Positions 19,535 to 28,384 of a stretch of DNA of 64,000 bases are shown here, in pieces (position 1 is the stretch's first letter; each line of letters begins with the position of its first letter). This DNA comes from Telluria aromaticivorans (GTDB taxonomy: Bacteria; Pseudomonadota; Gammaproteobacteria; Burkholderiales; Burkholderiaceae_D): contig NZ_JABAIV010000006.1 in assembly GCF_013003915.1 (NCBI RefSeq), positions 220,812 to 284,811 of the forward strand. Direction: 5' to 3'. Under the pieces are notes generated by a model. That model saw nothing but the letters and a program-made list of their open reading frames with translations. It searched no databases and was not told the origin of the DNA. The translations under genes were made by a program, and so were the position numbers.

Positions 19535-19547
19535 AATCAATGGTTTA
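19535..19547 (+). promoter_or_regulatory. Candidate IHF binding site
   Basis: AATCAATGGTTTA matches the IHF consensus WATCAANNNNTTR at every fixed position. It sits in an AT-rich tract just upstream of the candidate sigma-54 promoter, about -45 to -33 from the expected start, where DNA bending would bring an enhancer-bound activator to the polymerase. Confidence 0.5.
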
Positions 19548-19553
19548 TGGGAG

Positions 19554-19570
19554 TGGCACGTTACGTGCTT
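19554..19570 (+). promoter_or_regulatory. Candidate sigma-54 (-24/-12) promoter for the PEP-CTERM gene
   Basis: TGGCACGTTACGTGCTT has the invariant GG-N10-GC arrangement (GG 19555-19556, GC 19567-19568) and matches TGGCAC-N5-TTGCT at all but one consensus base. Expected transcript start is about 19580, giving an 80-nt leader. PEP-CTERM systems carry the sigma-54 activator pair PrsK/PrsR, so RpoN control of this gene is plausible. Confidence 0.55.
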
Positions 19571-19661
19571 CTCTATGTTCATTCCAGCGTGTAGGCACTG
19601 CCTGCCGGCCGACTTTTCGGGTGCAACTGCCCCTTAGCAACTAACAACATGGAGGCGCTAC

Positions 19662-20306
19662 ATGATCAAGAAATTGCTCGTTGCCCTGACATTGGTATCG
19701 ACGATGGGCCTCGCACAGGCGGCCGTCCTGCTGCAAGAAGATTTCAACGACGTCAGTGCGCTGCCGGGCCAGGGATGGGTGCTGGACAACCAGAGCATGC
19801 CGCCAGGACTTGCACCTGGCTGGGTGCAGGGCAATCCGCAAGTGTTCACCGCGCAGTCGGGTCCGGACGATTCGTATATCACGTCGGACTTCAACGTGGC
19901 AGCCGAGGGTGGCCTGGTCGACAACCGCCTGTTTACGCCGGTGTTCTCGCTGGTCAACGGCGCCACCGCCACCTTCTACCTGCGCAGCGCGAACTCGGGA
20001 GCGACCTTCGCCGACATCGTCATCTATGGCTATACCGAGGGCAGCACCGATCCGCTCGAATTCATCGCCGAGATGGTCGCGACCCCGCCAAACGAATGGA
20101 CCATGTACACCATCACGATCGGTGCGCAGGCCGGCAATGGCCGTCTTGGATTCGTCCACAGGCAGCCGCAGCTGACCGCGGACTACGTCGGCCTGGACAC
20201 GCTGCTGATCGAATCGAACCCACCGTCGCAGGTGCCGGAGCCCGCCAGCCTGATGATCTTCGGGCTCGGCCTGGCCGGCCTGTCGCTGGCGCGCCGCCGC
20301 CGCTAA
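19662..20306 (+). CDS. PEP-CTERM sorting-domain protein, choice-of-anchor J type
   Basis: A 214-residue exported protein. A Sec signal peptide (LLVALTLVSTMGLAQA) is followed by a beta-sandwich resembling the choice-of-anchor J / cleaved-adhesin domain (EDFNDVSALPGQGWVLDNQS ... DSYITSDFN). The C-terminus is a textbook PEP-CTERM signal: VPEPASLMIFGLGLAGLSLA then RRRR. The exosortase (EpsH) cleaves such tails and sorts proteins to the exopolysaccharide-rich surface; no exosortase gene lies in the window. GGAGG precedes the start. Preceded by a candidate sigma-54 promoter with an IHF site and followed by a hairpin shared with the convergent HD-GYP gene. Confidence 0.92.
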   Translation: MIKKLLVALTLVSTMGLAQAAVLLQEDFNDVSALPGQGWVLDNQSMPPGLAPGWVQGNPQVFTAQSGPDDSYITSDFNVAAEGGLVDNRLFTPVFSLVNGATATFYLRSANSGATFADIVIYGYTEGSTDPLEFIAEMVATPPNEWTMYTITIGAQAGNGRLGFVHRQPQLTADYVGLDTLLIESNPPSQVPEPASLMIFGLGLAGLSLARRRR

Positions 20307-20309
20307 CCC

Positions 20310-20331
20310 GGGCGATCCAGCCGGATCGCCC
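20310..20331. terminator. Shared hairpin between convergent genes
   Basis: A 9-bp perfect stem (GGGCGATCC / GGATCGCCC, 4-nt loop) fills nearly the whole 25-bp gap between the PEP-CTERM and HD-GYP stop codons, so it probably serves both directions. The T-tract is short on either side. Confidence 0.65.
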
Positions 20332-21714
20332 TTACGCTGCGGCCTGCAGGGGCACGCGCGCCACCGCCGTCTTCAGCGCCTCGAAGCAGTCCTTGTCGAG
20401 CGCGCTGCCGACGGTTTTTTCCATCATGGCCAGGGCCTGCGGCACGGGAATCGCGCCGCGGTAGGGGCGCTCGGCCGTGATGGCGTCGAAGATGTCGGCG
20501 GTGGTGATGATGCGGGTCTCGATGCCGATCTCGTCGCCGCTCAGGCCGTGCGGGTAGCCGGTGCCGTCGAGGCGCTCATGATGCGCGCCCGCGATCTTCG
20601 CCAGTCCCGCAAACGCCTGGATCCTGCCGAGGATCGTCTCGGTATAGGCGGCGTGCTGCCTGACCGCATCCCATTCGTCGCGGTCGAGCGAGCCCGCCTT
20701 GTCCAGCACACTGTTGCTGACACCGAGCTTGCCGACGTCGTGCAGCAGCGCGCCGCGCTTGAGCCAGCGGCGCTGCTGCGCACCGAGTCCCAGTTGTTCC
20801 GCAATCAGGTCGGTGTACAGCGCCACCCGCGCGCTATGGCCGCTGGTGTAGGGGCTCTTGGCGTCGACCACCTGGCCGAAGGCGGTGGCGATGTCGTCGA
20901 GGTAGTCGTCGTCGAGCTGCACTTCGCGGCCCGCCGGTTCCAGCGCGAACACCGCCTGGTCGATACCTGGTGAGGCCAGCATGTCCCAGAAGGCCGGTGC
21001 GGCCGCCACCTGCTCGAAGGCCGCCACCAGGCGTGGGTCGAACCAGCTGCCGGCGCGGCTGCGCACTTCCTTCATCGCGCTGTCGCGTCCCGAGGAGATA
21101 TTAAACACGTCGATCACCTGGGCCAGCAGCGCGATGCGCGCGTACACCGGGATGGCTTCGCCGGCCAGTCCGGCCGGCTTGCCCTTGCCATTGAAATGCT
21201 CGTCGAGCGAATAGATGCCGGCGGCGACGCCTTCGGAAAAGCGCAGCAGGCGCGCGATCTCCGCGCCGCGCTGGCAGCGGGTGGCGATCAGATCCTGTGC
21301 AATCGCCGGACCGTCGCGCAGGATCGTCATCACGCTGCGGAAGCGCTCCGCCAGGCCGGCCTTCAGCCCGGTATGGGTGAGGACAAAAGAGAGCACCTGC
21401 GGCAGGCTGTCGCCCACAAGCTTGAAGTCGCGCTTGAAGCCCAGGTCGTCGGTCAGGTACAGCTCGCAGATGCGGGCCGCGTTGCTGCTGCAGCCGAGGT
21501 CCTTGAGCAGCAGCGTGTAATACAGTTCCCACAGTTCTTCATCCGGCAGGCCGATGGCCTGGCCGACGTGCATGCCGATCCAGCAGCAGCGCACGCAATG
21601 GCCGTCGGGCTGGCCTTCGGTGATGTCGAGGGCGTAGCTCAGCGCACCGATGAGTTCAGATAGCTTCATGGCGCTGGGCGGGAAGGCCTGTACCGGGCCG
21701 GTAGCGTTATCCAT
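20332..21714 (-). CDS. HD-GYP c-di-GMP phosphodiesterase with N-terminal degenerate HD domain
   Basis: A 460-residue cytoplasmic protein. The C-terminal half (about 265-450) is an HD-GYP domain with intact metal and substrate motifs: HSARV, LLHDVGKLGVSN, HHERLDGTGYPHGL and a final TTADIFDAITAERPYRG; such domains linearise c-di-GMP to pGpG/GMP. The N-terminal half (about 15-230) is a second, degenerate HD region (GHCVRCCWIGMHVG, LLKDLGCSSNA) with SLDEHFNGKGKPAGL in place of the GYP loop; it probably has a regulatory role. AGGAA stands upstream of ATG 21714; ATG 21669 is an alternative. No receiver domain. A single gene, convergent with the PEP-CTERM gene. Confidence 0.88.
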   Translation of the reverse strand: MDNATGPVQAFPPSAMKLSELIGALSYALDITEGQPDGHCVRCCWIGMHVGQAIGLPDEELWELYYTLLLKDLGCSSNAARICELYLTDDLGFKRDFKLVGDSLPQVLSFVLTHTGLKAGLAERFRSVMTILRDGPAIAQDLIATRCQRGAEIARLLRFSEGVAAGIYSLDEHFNGKGKPAGLAGEAIPVYARIALLAQVIDVFNISSGRDSAMKEVRSRAGSWFDPRLVAAFEQVAAAPAFWDMLASPGIDQAVFALEPAGREVQLDDDYLDDIATAFGQVVDAKSPYTSGHSARVALYTDLIAEQLGLGAQQRRWLKRGALLHDVGKLGVSNSVLDKAGSLDRDEWDAVRQHAAYTETILGRIQAFAGLAKIAGAHHERLDGTGYPHGLSGDEIGIETRIITTADIFDAITAERPYRGAIPVPQALAMMEKTVGSALDKDCFEALKTAVARVPLQAAA

Positions 21715-21994
21715 CGCGGTAGTTCCTGTGAGTAATATCAGTTAATTCTACGCCACAACTTCCTCGCTAAACCATCCCGTCATCAATTTCAACAATACTG
21801 GTGCAAGCCTGCCACAAACCGCCGGCCAGGCACGCGCTGCTGGCCCGCGCATCGTGCCACGCAGCCTGCCGGGATCGTGCTACGGGCTTTCTGGGCGCCC
21901 GGTAGACTGTGCCCAGGACTCATCGGCCGCCAGCGCGGCCTGTTATGCCTTCCCGCGCGCCGGCGCCCGGCGCCTGCACAGAAAGGATGACGAT

Positions 21995-23581
21995 ATGCCT
22001 GCTTCGACCAATGGCGCTTCGATCTCGGTATGGCTGGACACCGCCGACCTGCCCTCCTACCCTCCCTTGCCGGGTGAATTCGATACCGAGGTCTGCATCA
22101 TCGGCGCCGGCATCGCCGGCTTGACCACCGCCTACCTGTTGGCGAGGGAAGGACGCAGCGTGGCAGTCATCGACGCGCTCGGCATCGGCGCCGGCGAGAC
22201 CGGCCGCACCACGGCCCACCTGTTCCCGCCCGACGAGTGGTACGCCACCATCGAGGACAAGTTCGGCGCCGGCAATGCACGGCTGGTGGCCGACGGCCAT
22301 GCCCGCGCGATCACCCTGGTGGAGTCCATTGCGGCCGAAGAAAACATCGACTGCGCATTCGAACGCGTCGATGGCTACCTGTACACCCTGCCAGGCGACG
22401 GCCTGCGCGACCTCGAGAAGGAATACAACTCCGCCAAGCGCGCCGGCGTGGCGGTCGAGCTGCTACCGGACGTGCCCGGCCTGCCCTTCGATTCCGGGCC
22501 CGCCGTGCGCTACATGCGCCAGGCCCAGTTCCATCCGCTGAAATACCTGGCCGGCCTGGCGCGCGCCATCGAGCGCCTTGGCGGCAGCATCTTCGGCGCC
22601 ACCCACGCGCACCGGGTGCGCGGCGACCAGCAGCAGCAAACCGTGACCACCGACCGTGGCGACATCCGCGCCCGCGCCGTGGTGCTGGCCACGCACACGC
22701 CCTTCAACGACCGCGTGGTGATGCATACCAAGCAGGCCGGCTACCGCACCTATGTGGTGGGCCTGCAGGTGCCGCGCGGCGCGCTGCCGCGCATCCTGCT
22801 GTGGGACACGGGCGACCCTTACTATTACGTGCGCCTCGAATCGCCCGAGGGGGCGGACCACGACATCCTGGTGGTCGGGGGCGCCGACCACAAGACCGGG
22901 CAGGACGACCATCCCGAACACCGCTACGACGAGATCGAGCGCTGGGCACGTGCGCATTTTCCCCAGGCGCAGGCGGTGGCCTACCGCTGGTCGGGCGAGG
23001 TGATGGAACCGTCCGACGGCCTGCCCTACCTCGGCCGCAACCCGATGGACGACGACAACGTGTACCTGATTACCGGCGATTCGGGCAATGGCATGACCCA
23101 TTGCACCATTGGCGCCATGCTCATTACCGACCTGATTGGCGGCCGCGAGAATCCATGGCAGGCGCTGTACGACCCGTCGCGCAAGCCGGTGCACGGGCTG
23201 GCCGATTTCGCTTCCGAGCAGGCCAATACCCTGGCGCGCTATGGCGAATGGCTGACCGGGGGCGATGTCGATTCGGTACAGGAGATCGCCGCCGGCGAAG
23301 GCGCGGTGGTGCGCGACGGCCTGCGCAAGATCGCGGTCTACCGCGACGCCCAGGGCGGCCTGCACGCGGTATCGGCCAAATGCAGCCATCTCGGCTGCGC
23401 CGTGCACTGGAATTCGGCCGAGCGCTCATGGGATTGCCCCTGCCACGCCTCGCGCTTCGACATCGAGGGCAAGGTGCTGCACGGGCCGGCGCCTGAACCG
23501 CTGGAAAAAATCGAACTGCAGGATGGCGACCCGCCCCCGCGCTCGCCGCGTGCAGGCATGCGCGGACGCAACGCGCGCTGA
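21995..23581 (+). CDS. FAD-dependent oxidoreductase fused to a Rieske [2Fe-2S] domain
   Basis: A 528-residue cytoplasmic redox protein. Residues about 25-390 form a DAO-type flavoprotein with the dinucleotide site CIIGAGIAGLTTAYLLAREG, an Arg/His-rich segment after it and the C-terminal NGMTHCTIGAM flavin contact. Residues about 430-520 are a Rieske domain with CSHLGCAVHW and CPCHASRFD as cluster ligands. The arrangement is that of B. subtilis YhfW-like oxidoreductases; the substrate is not known. The start at 21995 follows AAAGGATGA; the frame is open 47 codons further upstream without a better site. A single gene, followed by a hairpin. Confidence 0.9.
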   Translation: MPASTNGASISVWLDTADLPSYPPLPGEFDTEVCIIGAGIAGLTTAYLLAREGRSVAVIDALGIGAGETGRTTAHLFPPDEWYATIEDKFGAGNARLVADGHARAITLVESIAAEENIDCAFERVDGYLYTLPGDGLRDLEKEYNSAKRAGVAVELLPDVPGLPFDSGPAVRYMRQAQFHPLKYLAGLARAIERLGGSIFGATHAHRVRGDQQQQTVTTDRGDIRARAVVLATHTPFNDRVVMHTKQAGYRTYVVGLQVPRGALPRILLWDTGDPYYYVRLESPEGADHDILVVGGADHKTGQDDHPEHRYDEIERWARAHFPQAQAVAYRWSGEVMEPSDGLPYLGRNPMDDDNVYLITGDSGNGMTHCTIGAMLITDLIGGRENPWQALYDPSRKPVHGLADFASEQANTLARYGEWLTGGDVDSVQEIAAGEGAVVRDGLRKIAVYRDAQGGLHAVSAKCSHLGCAVHWNSAERSWDCPCHASRFDIEGKVLHGPAPEPLEKIELQDGDPPPRSPRAGMRGRNAR

Positions 23582-23608
23582 CGACCCATCGCGACAGGTG
23601 TATACGAC

Positions 23609-23632
23609 AACACCAGCCCGCAGGCTGGTGTT
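23609..23632 (+). terminator. Hairpin after the FAD-Rieske gene
   Basis: A 10-bp perfect stem (AACACCAGCC / GGCTGGTGTT) with a CGCA loop lies 27 nt past the stop codon. A second small GC hairpin follows at about 23637-23651. No T-run, so factor-independent termination is uncertain. Confidence 0.55.
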
Positions 23633-23679
23633 GAACGCGGCCACAGGCCGCGCTGGGGGAGACCAGGAAGGAACCCGGA

Positions 23680-24492
23680 TCAGTAGCCGCGGCCGGTGCC
23701 GCCGGTGGTTGGTGGGGGCGTGCCGGTTGTGCCGGTTGTGCCGGTCGTGCCGGTCGTGCCGGTGGTGCCGCTGGTACCAGTTGTTCCAGTCGTACCAGTG
23801 GCGCCCGAGGTCCCGGTGGTGCCGGTCGTACCCGAGGTGCCGCTGGCGCCGGTGCCCGTGCCAGTCGTGCCCGTGGTACCACTACGTCCGGTGGCATCCA
23901 TCGTGCCGGTGGCGCCGGTGGCGCCAGTGGTCCCGGTGGTGCCCATGGAGCCGCTGGTGCCAGTCGTACCACTCGCGCCGCTGGTACCCATCGAGCCCGA
24001 CGAGCCACTGGTGCCCGACGAACCGCTGGTGCCTGAACGGCTTGGCGGCTCGCTCGATGCGCCGGTGCTGGTGCGGCCGGCCTCGCCACCCGAGCTGCCC
24101 GAGTCAAGCTGGCCGCTGGAACCGGTGGCGCCCATGGCGCCGGTGCTGCCGCTCGAAGTGGCCGAACCGCCGGTATCACCGGTTGCGGTGGCGCCGGTCA
24201 TGCTCTCCGTACTGGTGGAACCGCTGGTACCGCTGGTGCCGCTCGCCGTGCTGTGATGCTTGCCCTTCTTGCTGTGTTTCTTGTCCTGTTTCTGCGAGCT
24301 GCCCGTGGCGCTGGCCGAGGAGCTGCCACTGCTTTGATCGTTCATGCTGCCGCTGTGGCTGGTACCTGTGGTAGCAGCGCTGCCGGACTGCCCGGCAGTA
24401 CTGCCCGATTGCGCATGGACGGTCGTGGCGCCAAACATGGCAGCGGCAACGGACGCACCCAGCAGGCCTTTCAGTAGCTTGTTCATCTTCAT
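23680..24492 (-). CDS. Secreted Gly/Thr/Ser-rich low-complexity repeat protein
   Basis: A 270-residue exported protein I cannot assign to a family. Signal peptide: LLKGLLGASVAAAMFGATTVHA. Residues 28-70 are Ser/Gly/Thr-rich, residues about 68-80 a Lys/His patch (QKQDKKHSKKGKHH), and the rest is built of Gly-X-X triplets, mostly GTT, GTS, GAT and GSS, ending PPPTTGGTGRGY. It resembles collagen-like glycine periodicity but lacks the prolines of a collagen triple helix, so an extended, flexible or glycosylated surface chain is more likely. AGGAG precedes ATG 24492. The repeated DNA may vary in length between strains. Confidence 0.75.
   Translation of the reverse strand: MKMNKLLKGLLGASVAAAMFGATTVHAQSGSTAGQSGSAATTGTSHSGSMNDQSSGSSSASATGSSQKQDKKHSKKGKHHSTASGTSGTSGSTSTESMTGATATGDTGGSATSSGSTGAMGATGSSGQLDSGSSGGEAGRTSTGASSEPPSRSGTSGSSGTSGSSGSMGTSGASGTTGTSGSMGTTGTTGATGATGTMDATGRSGTTGTTGTGTGASGTSGTTGTTGTSGATGTTGTTGTSGTTGTTGTTGTTGTTGTPPPTTGGTGRGY
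23711..23975. repeat. Degenerate 9-nt tandem repeat array inside the Gly/Thr-rich gene
   Basis: Units such as GTGCCGGTC and GTGCCGGTT recur with a 9-nt period (coding Gly-Thr-Thr on the minus strand), nearly perfect at 23715-23770 and more diverged further in. The period is a multiple of three, so gain or loss of units keeps frame. Confidence 0.8.
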
Positions 24493-24625
24493 GTCGATCT
24501 CCTAGAATTTGTCTTCGGGGCGAAATACTCAACAATATCAATGAGATATTGCATAGGGGTCGAAGTGTAGGGATGCCAGGCAGAGGCAGGCGCACGGTAG
24601 CCTGCTGGAAAAATAAGCAGGGCGG

Positions 24626-25888
24626 TCAATCCCGCGTTGCCGCTATGGCAGGGACTGCCACATGCGCGGCCTGCGCCGACAACGTGCCGAGCTGGGTGTA
24701 CAGCGCCAGCACATTGCTTTTATCGTCCGGATAGACGCGATTCGACAGGAAGACATAGAAGCTGCGCGACTGCGGATCGACCCACAGGATGCAACCGGTG
24801 AAACCGGTATGCCCGTAGGAGCCGACCGGGAACAGCGCGCCGCGCGGGCGTTGTGCGTAGGGCGAATCGATGTCCATGCCCATCCCGCGCAAGACCAGGC
24901 CCGGCGGCGACTGCACGGTGGTCAGCAGGCGCACGCTCTCCTTGCCGAGCACGCGCACGCCGTCGAGTTTTCCCTCGCCGAGCAGCATGCGGGCAAAGCG
25001 CGCCACGTCGTGCGCAGTGGAGAACACGCCGGCGGAACCGGCTACGCCACCCATGCGCCGCACGGTCGGGTCGTGCACGGCGCCCTGCAGCAACTGGCCC
25101 GGCGCCAGGTCGCCATGCAGCGCCGCGTCACCGTCGAGGCGCGCGCGCTGGGTCGGCGCAATCCGCTGCACGGGCATGCGCGCCAGCGGCAGATAGCCGG
25201 TGTCAAGCATGCCCAGCGGCGTAAAGATGCGCTGCCGGGCAAACTGGTCCAGCGGCATGCCGGCGACGCGTCCCACCAGCTGGCCCAGCAGGATGTAATT
25301 GATGTCCGAATAGCGGAAGAAGCTGCCCGGCGCATGCGTGACGGCCTGCGCGCAAGCCAGCGCCTGCGCCGCCGCGCTTCCCTGCCAGGCCGGCCGGGCC
25401 GGCAAGCCCGCCGGCAGCCCGGAAGAATGCGTCAGCAGGTGGCGCACGGTGATGGCGTCCTTGCCGCCGTTGGCGCACTCGGGAAAATAGCGCACCAGCG
25501 GCGCGTCGAGATCGAGCTTGCCGTCTTCGGCCAGGATCAGCACCGAGGGCGCGGTCGACAACACCTTGCTCAGGGACGCCGCATCGAACACCGTCTCCGG
25601 GGTCACCGGCGCCGCATCGGGCTCGTAGGTATGGCGGCCGAAACCCTTCTCGTACACCGCGTGCCCGCGTTCGAGATGGAAGACAGCGCCCGGCAACTTG
25701 CGTGCGCCGATGTGGTCGAGGATGGCGCGGTCGAGCTCCGCCAGCCGCGCCGCGTCGAACTGGCGATCAACGCGCATCGCGGCCCTCTCCGTACCCGGCA
25801 TCTGCGCGCAGCCAGTCGCGAACAGGGCTGCGCAGAAGGTGGCAAGGATGGTCGTGCGGCGGCATGGCGTACGCGGAAATCGGGACAT
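24626..25888 (-). CDS. Serine hydrolase lipoprotein, class C beta-lactamase / PBP4* fold
   Basis: A 420-residue serine hydrolase of the beta-lactamase superfamily. The N-terminus is Arg-rich, then [12 protein letters not shown], a plausible lipobox, so it is probably a lipoprotein. Active-site motifs: SLSK (SxxK), [11 protein letters not shown] for the tyrosine motif and HTGF for the KTG-like triad. Such proteins include D-aminopeptidases, esterases and PBP4*-like peptidases rather than true lactamases; the substrate is open. ATG 25888 gives a clean leader; longer readings to 26098 overlap the divergent flavoenzyme start. Divergently placed from the luciferase-like gene. Confidence 0.87.
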   Translation of the reverse strand: MSRFPRTPCRRTTILATFCAALFATGCAQMPGTERAAMRVDRQFDAARLAELDRAILDHIGARKLPGAVFHLERGHAVYEKGFGRHTYEPDAAPVTPETVFDAASLSKVLSTAPSVLILAEDGKLDLDAPLVRYFPECANGGKDAITVRHLLTHSSGLPAGLPARPAWQGSAAAQALACAQAVTHAPGSFFRYSDINYILLGQLVGRVAGMPLDQFARQRIFTPLGMLDTGYLPLARMPVQRIAPTQRARLDGDAALHGDLAPGQLLQGAVHDPTVRRMGGVAGSAGVFSTAHDVARFARMLLGEGKLDGVRVLGKESVRLLTTVQSPPGLVLRGMGMDIDSPYAQRPRGALFPVGSYGHTGFTGCILWVDPQSRSFYVFLSNRVYPDDKSNVLALYTQLGTLSAQAAHVAVPAIAATRD

Positions 25889-26029
25889 GGGCAGGCAGGG
25901 AGTGGACGGGTTTCGCGACCGATCATAAGGACGCGCCCGCCGCAGGTCAATCTTTACAGAACACCAAGTAAGCACAAGCGTCCTGGGCCATCGCGCACGC
26001 GAAAAACCGCATCGGCGTATCATCAACGG

Positions 26030-27016
26030 ATGATTCCATTCTCGATACTCGACCTCTCCCCCATCGCAGAAGGCAGCGATGCGGCAACATCTTTCCACCG
26101 TTCACTAGACCTCGCCCAACACGGCGAGCGCTTGGGCTATCACCGTTTCTGGCTGGCCGAACACCACGGCATGCCGGGCATCGCCAGTGCCGCCACCGCC
26201 GTGCTGATCGGGCATGTCGCGGCCGGCACCTCGACCATCCGGGTCGGCGCCGGCGGCATCATGCTGCCCAACCATTCGCCGCTCGTGATCGCCGAACAAT
26301 TCGGCACCCTCGAGTCGCTGTTCCCGGGACGTATCGACCTGGGCCTGGGCCGCGCGCCGGGTTCCGACCACGTCACCGCGCGCGCCCTGCGCCGCAACCT
26401 GGAATCAAGCGCCGACGAATTCCCGCAGGACGTCGTTGAGCTGATGGATTATTTCGCCGGCTCGCCGCGCCGGCCGGTAGCCGCAGTACCGGGTGCAGGG
26501 CTGGACGTGCCGGTCTGGATCCTCGGGTCCAGCCTGTTCGGCGCCCAACTGGCGGCTGCACTCGGCCTGCCGTATGCGTTTGCCTCGCATTTCGCACCGC
26601 AGATGATGATGCAGGCGATCGAGATCTACCGCTCGACCTTCCGCCCGTCGGCCCAGCTCGAGAAGCCGTACGTGATGCTCGGCTTCAACGTGTTCGCCGC
26701 CGATACCGATGCCGAAGCCCACGTACTGGCGACCTCGATGCAGCAGGCCTTCGTAAACCTGCGCAGCGGCCGCCCGAGCAAGCTGCAGCCGCCGGTGCCG
26801 GGCTATCTGGAGAGCCTCGGCACGGCCGAGCGCATGATGCTGGACAGCGTGCTCTCCTGCACCGCGATCGGGGCGCCGGAAGCCGTGGAAGCCCAGCTGC
26901 GCGCCTTTATCGAGCGCACCAAGCCCGACGAGCTGATGATCACCTCGCAGGTGTTCGACCATGCGGCACGCCTGCGCGCCTACGAGATCACCGCCGACAT
27001 CCAGCGCAAGGGCTGA
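26030..27016 (+). CDS. LLM-class flavin-dependent oxidoreductase (luciferase-like)
   Basis: A 328-residue cytoplasmic TIM-barrel enzyme of the bacterial luciferase-like group, YhbW type: it opens [16 protein letters not shown], has [19 protein letters not shown] with the conserved EHH, and [12 protein letters not shown] for phosphate or flavin binding. Members oxidise small substrates with reduced FMN supplied by a partner reductase; none is adjacent. The ATG is read from 26030; the ribosome site (AACGG) is weak. It lies between two serine hydrolase genes with which no operon is evident. Confidence 0.9.
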   Translation: MIPFSILDLSPIAEGSDAATSFHRSLDLAQHGERLGYHRFWLAEHHGMPGIASAATAVLIGHVAAGTSTIRVGAGGIMLPNHSPLVIAEQFGTLESLFPGRIDLGLGRAPGSDHVTARALRRNLESSADEFPQDVVELMDYFAGSPRRPVAAVPGAGLDVPVWILGSSLFGAQLAAALGLPYAFASHFAPQMMMQAIEIYRSTFRPSAQLEKPYVMLGFNVFAADTDAEAHVLATSMQQAFVNLRSGRPSKLQPPVPGYLESLGTAERMMLDSVLSCTAIGAPEAVEAQLRAFIERTKPDELMITSQVFDHAARLRAYEITADIQRKG

Positions 27017-27162
27017 AGCCGCACCTGCGCCACACCTGCAGGGGCGGCGCGCCGTCCCGTCCCTGCTCGCTCCCTCAGTCCTCCCGCGCACGCCTGCCGC
27101 ACCGTCCGCCATGTCCGGAAACCGGCGGCTACAATGCCCTGATGTACTTACCTGGAGCACCC

Positions 27163-28233
27163 ATGCATATCCGCTTTTCCCTGTTCGCGCCTGCCGCGTT
27201 CGCCGTCGCCCTCTCCACCCTGTCAGGCTGCGCCCTGGTTGCCAAAGTCACCACCGAACCCCTGGTCGAACGCCACTTGCCGAAGGATTACAGCGGCGTG
27301 GCCGCGGTGCGCAAGGACGCCCGCTCGACGCTGGTGATGCGCGCCAGCGGCCTGGCCCTGCGCGAGGAAGCGCAGGCCAATACCAAGGACACTCGCTTCA
27401 TGATCGGCTCGATGACCAAGTGGATCAGCGCCGTCACCGTGCTGCGCCTGGCCGACATGGGCAAGCTCGACCTCGATGCACCAATCGCGCGCCACATGCC
27501 GGAACTGCCGGCCGCGAATGGCGCGGTGACGCTGCGCCAGCTGATGTCGAACCGCAGCGGCATCCCGAACGGCCTGTCGGAAGCGCTGAAAAAGGACAAG
27601 TCGATCGAGAACCTCGAGATCGGCCCGGTGGAAGCCGCCCTGCGTTTCGGCGCCGGCACGGCAGTCGCTCCGGGCGACGGCTACGATTATTCGGTGACGA
27701 ACTGGATACTGGTCGCAGCCGTGGTCGAGCGCGCGACCAGGGAGCCGTTCACGGAAACGGTGGAGGAACTGGTGCTGGCCCCGGCCGGCGTGCGCGACAC
27801 CAGCTTCGGCGCCACCGGCTACGAGGATGCCGTCGGCATGGCCGTGGCCTACACCGCCGCCGGCGGACGTAAGGTCCCGACCGCGCCGCCGATGGTGGCC
27901 GCCAGCGGCACCCTGTACAGCACCGCGCGCGACCTGGTGGCGATTGCCGACACGGTGTATTTCACCAAGCTGCTGTCCGATAAATCACGGCGCGAGCTGT
28001 CCACCGTGCAGGCAGCGTCCGAAGACTATGCGCTGGGCGGCCGCGTGAAAACCGTCACCACGAAAAAAGGCGCCCGTTCCCTGGCGTGGGAAACGGGCGC
28101 CTTTGGCGGCTACAAAACCTTGCTGGCCTATGATCCAGCCGATGGGCGGGCGGTGGTGCTGCTCAATAACACCGACATGCCGCAGCCGGAGCAGGCGAAG
28201 ATTGCGACGGCGCTGTTTCAAGCGCTCGATTAA
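27163..28233 (+). CDS. Serine hydrolase lipoprotein, beta-lactamase fold
   Basis: A 356-residue exported serine hydrolase. Its leader ends SGC (ALSTLSGC), a good lipobox, so a lipoprotein. Motifs: SMTK for SxxK, YSVTN for the tyrosine motif, and ETGAFGGYKT where HTG/KTG is expected, so the third element is unusual. Only about 20-25 percent alike by eye to the hydrolase at 24626, so the two are not a recent duplication. ATG 27163 follows TGGAGCA. A GTAGGGTGG-type palindromic unit begins 3 bp past its stop codon. Confidence 0.87.
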   Translation: MHIRFSLFAPAAFAVALSTLSGCALVAKVTTEPLVERHLPKDYSGVAAVRKDARSTLVMRASGLALREEAQANTKDTRFMIGSMTKWISAVTVLRLADMGKLDLDAPIARHMPELPAANGAVTLRQLMSNRSGIPNGLSEALKKDKSIENLEIGPVEAALRFGAGTAVAPGDGYDYSVTNWILVAAVVERATREPFTETVEELVLAPAGVRDTSFGATGYEDAVGMAVAYTAAGGRKVPTAPPMVAASGTLYSTARDLVAIADTVYFTKLLSDKSRRELSTVQAASEDYALGGRVKTVTTKKGARSLAWETGAFGGYKTLLAYDPADGRAVVLLNNTDMPQPEQAKIATALFQALD

Positions 28234-28235
28234 GC

Positions 28236-28363
28236 GTAGGGTGGCCGGCTTTGCCGGCCGCGCGTTCAAATCCATGTAGAGCAGACGAGACGACTGATCA
28301 TAGGCTGGTTGAACGCGCGGGCGTAAAACAGTCCACTGGACTGTTTTACCCTGCCCACCCTAC
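28236..28363. repeat. GTAGGGTGG-type bipartite palindromic repeat, copy A
   Basis: A 128-bp unit with perfect ends GTAGGGTGG ... CCACCCTAC, a hairpin (GCCGGCtttGCCGGC) next to the left end, and an inner inverted pair CGCGCGTTCAA / TTGAACGCGCG around a 38-bp spacer. A second hairpin (GTAAAACAGTCCACTGGACTGTTTTAC) lies at 28323-28349. It fills the gap between the convergent serine hydrolase and M16 genes. Confidence 0.85.
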
Positions 28364-28384
28364 GAGATCCGGATTACGCCAGTC

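Larger units (their letters stand above)
19261..19661. promoter_or_regulatory. 400-bp divergent control region (TonB receptor / PEP-CTERM gene)
   Basis: Gene-free DNA between two divergent genes, unusually AT-rich from about 19480 to 19580. Besides the sigma-54 and IHF sites listed separately it holds two palindromes that could be activator sites: ATGCC-CGC-GGCAT at 19442-19454 and ATGCGCGCGCAT at 19463-19474. On the minus strand a TTGACA hexamer near 19400 could serve the receptor gene. Nothing else coding is visible. Confidence 0.5.

Noticed and set aside
23711..23975. CRISPR-like regular repeats
   Set aside because: The units are 9 nt long without spacers and code for Gly-Thr-Thr in a signal-peptide protein.
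24662..26029. Upstream part of a 784-residue frame that ends in the luciferase-like enzyme
   Set aside because: The first 456 residues are antisense to the serine hydrolase lipoprotein and the family match starts only at 26030.
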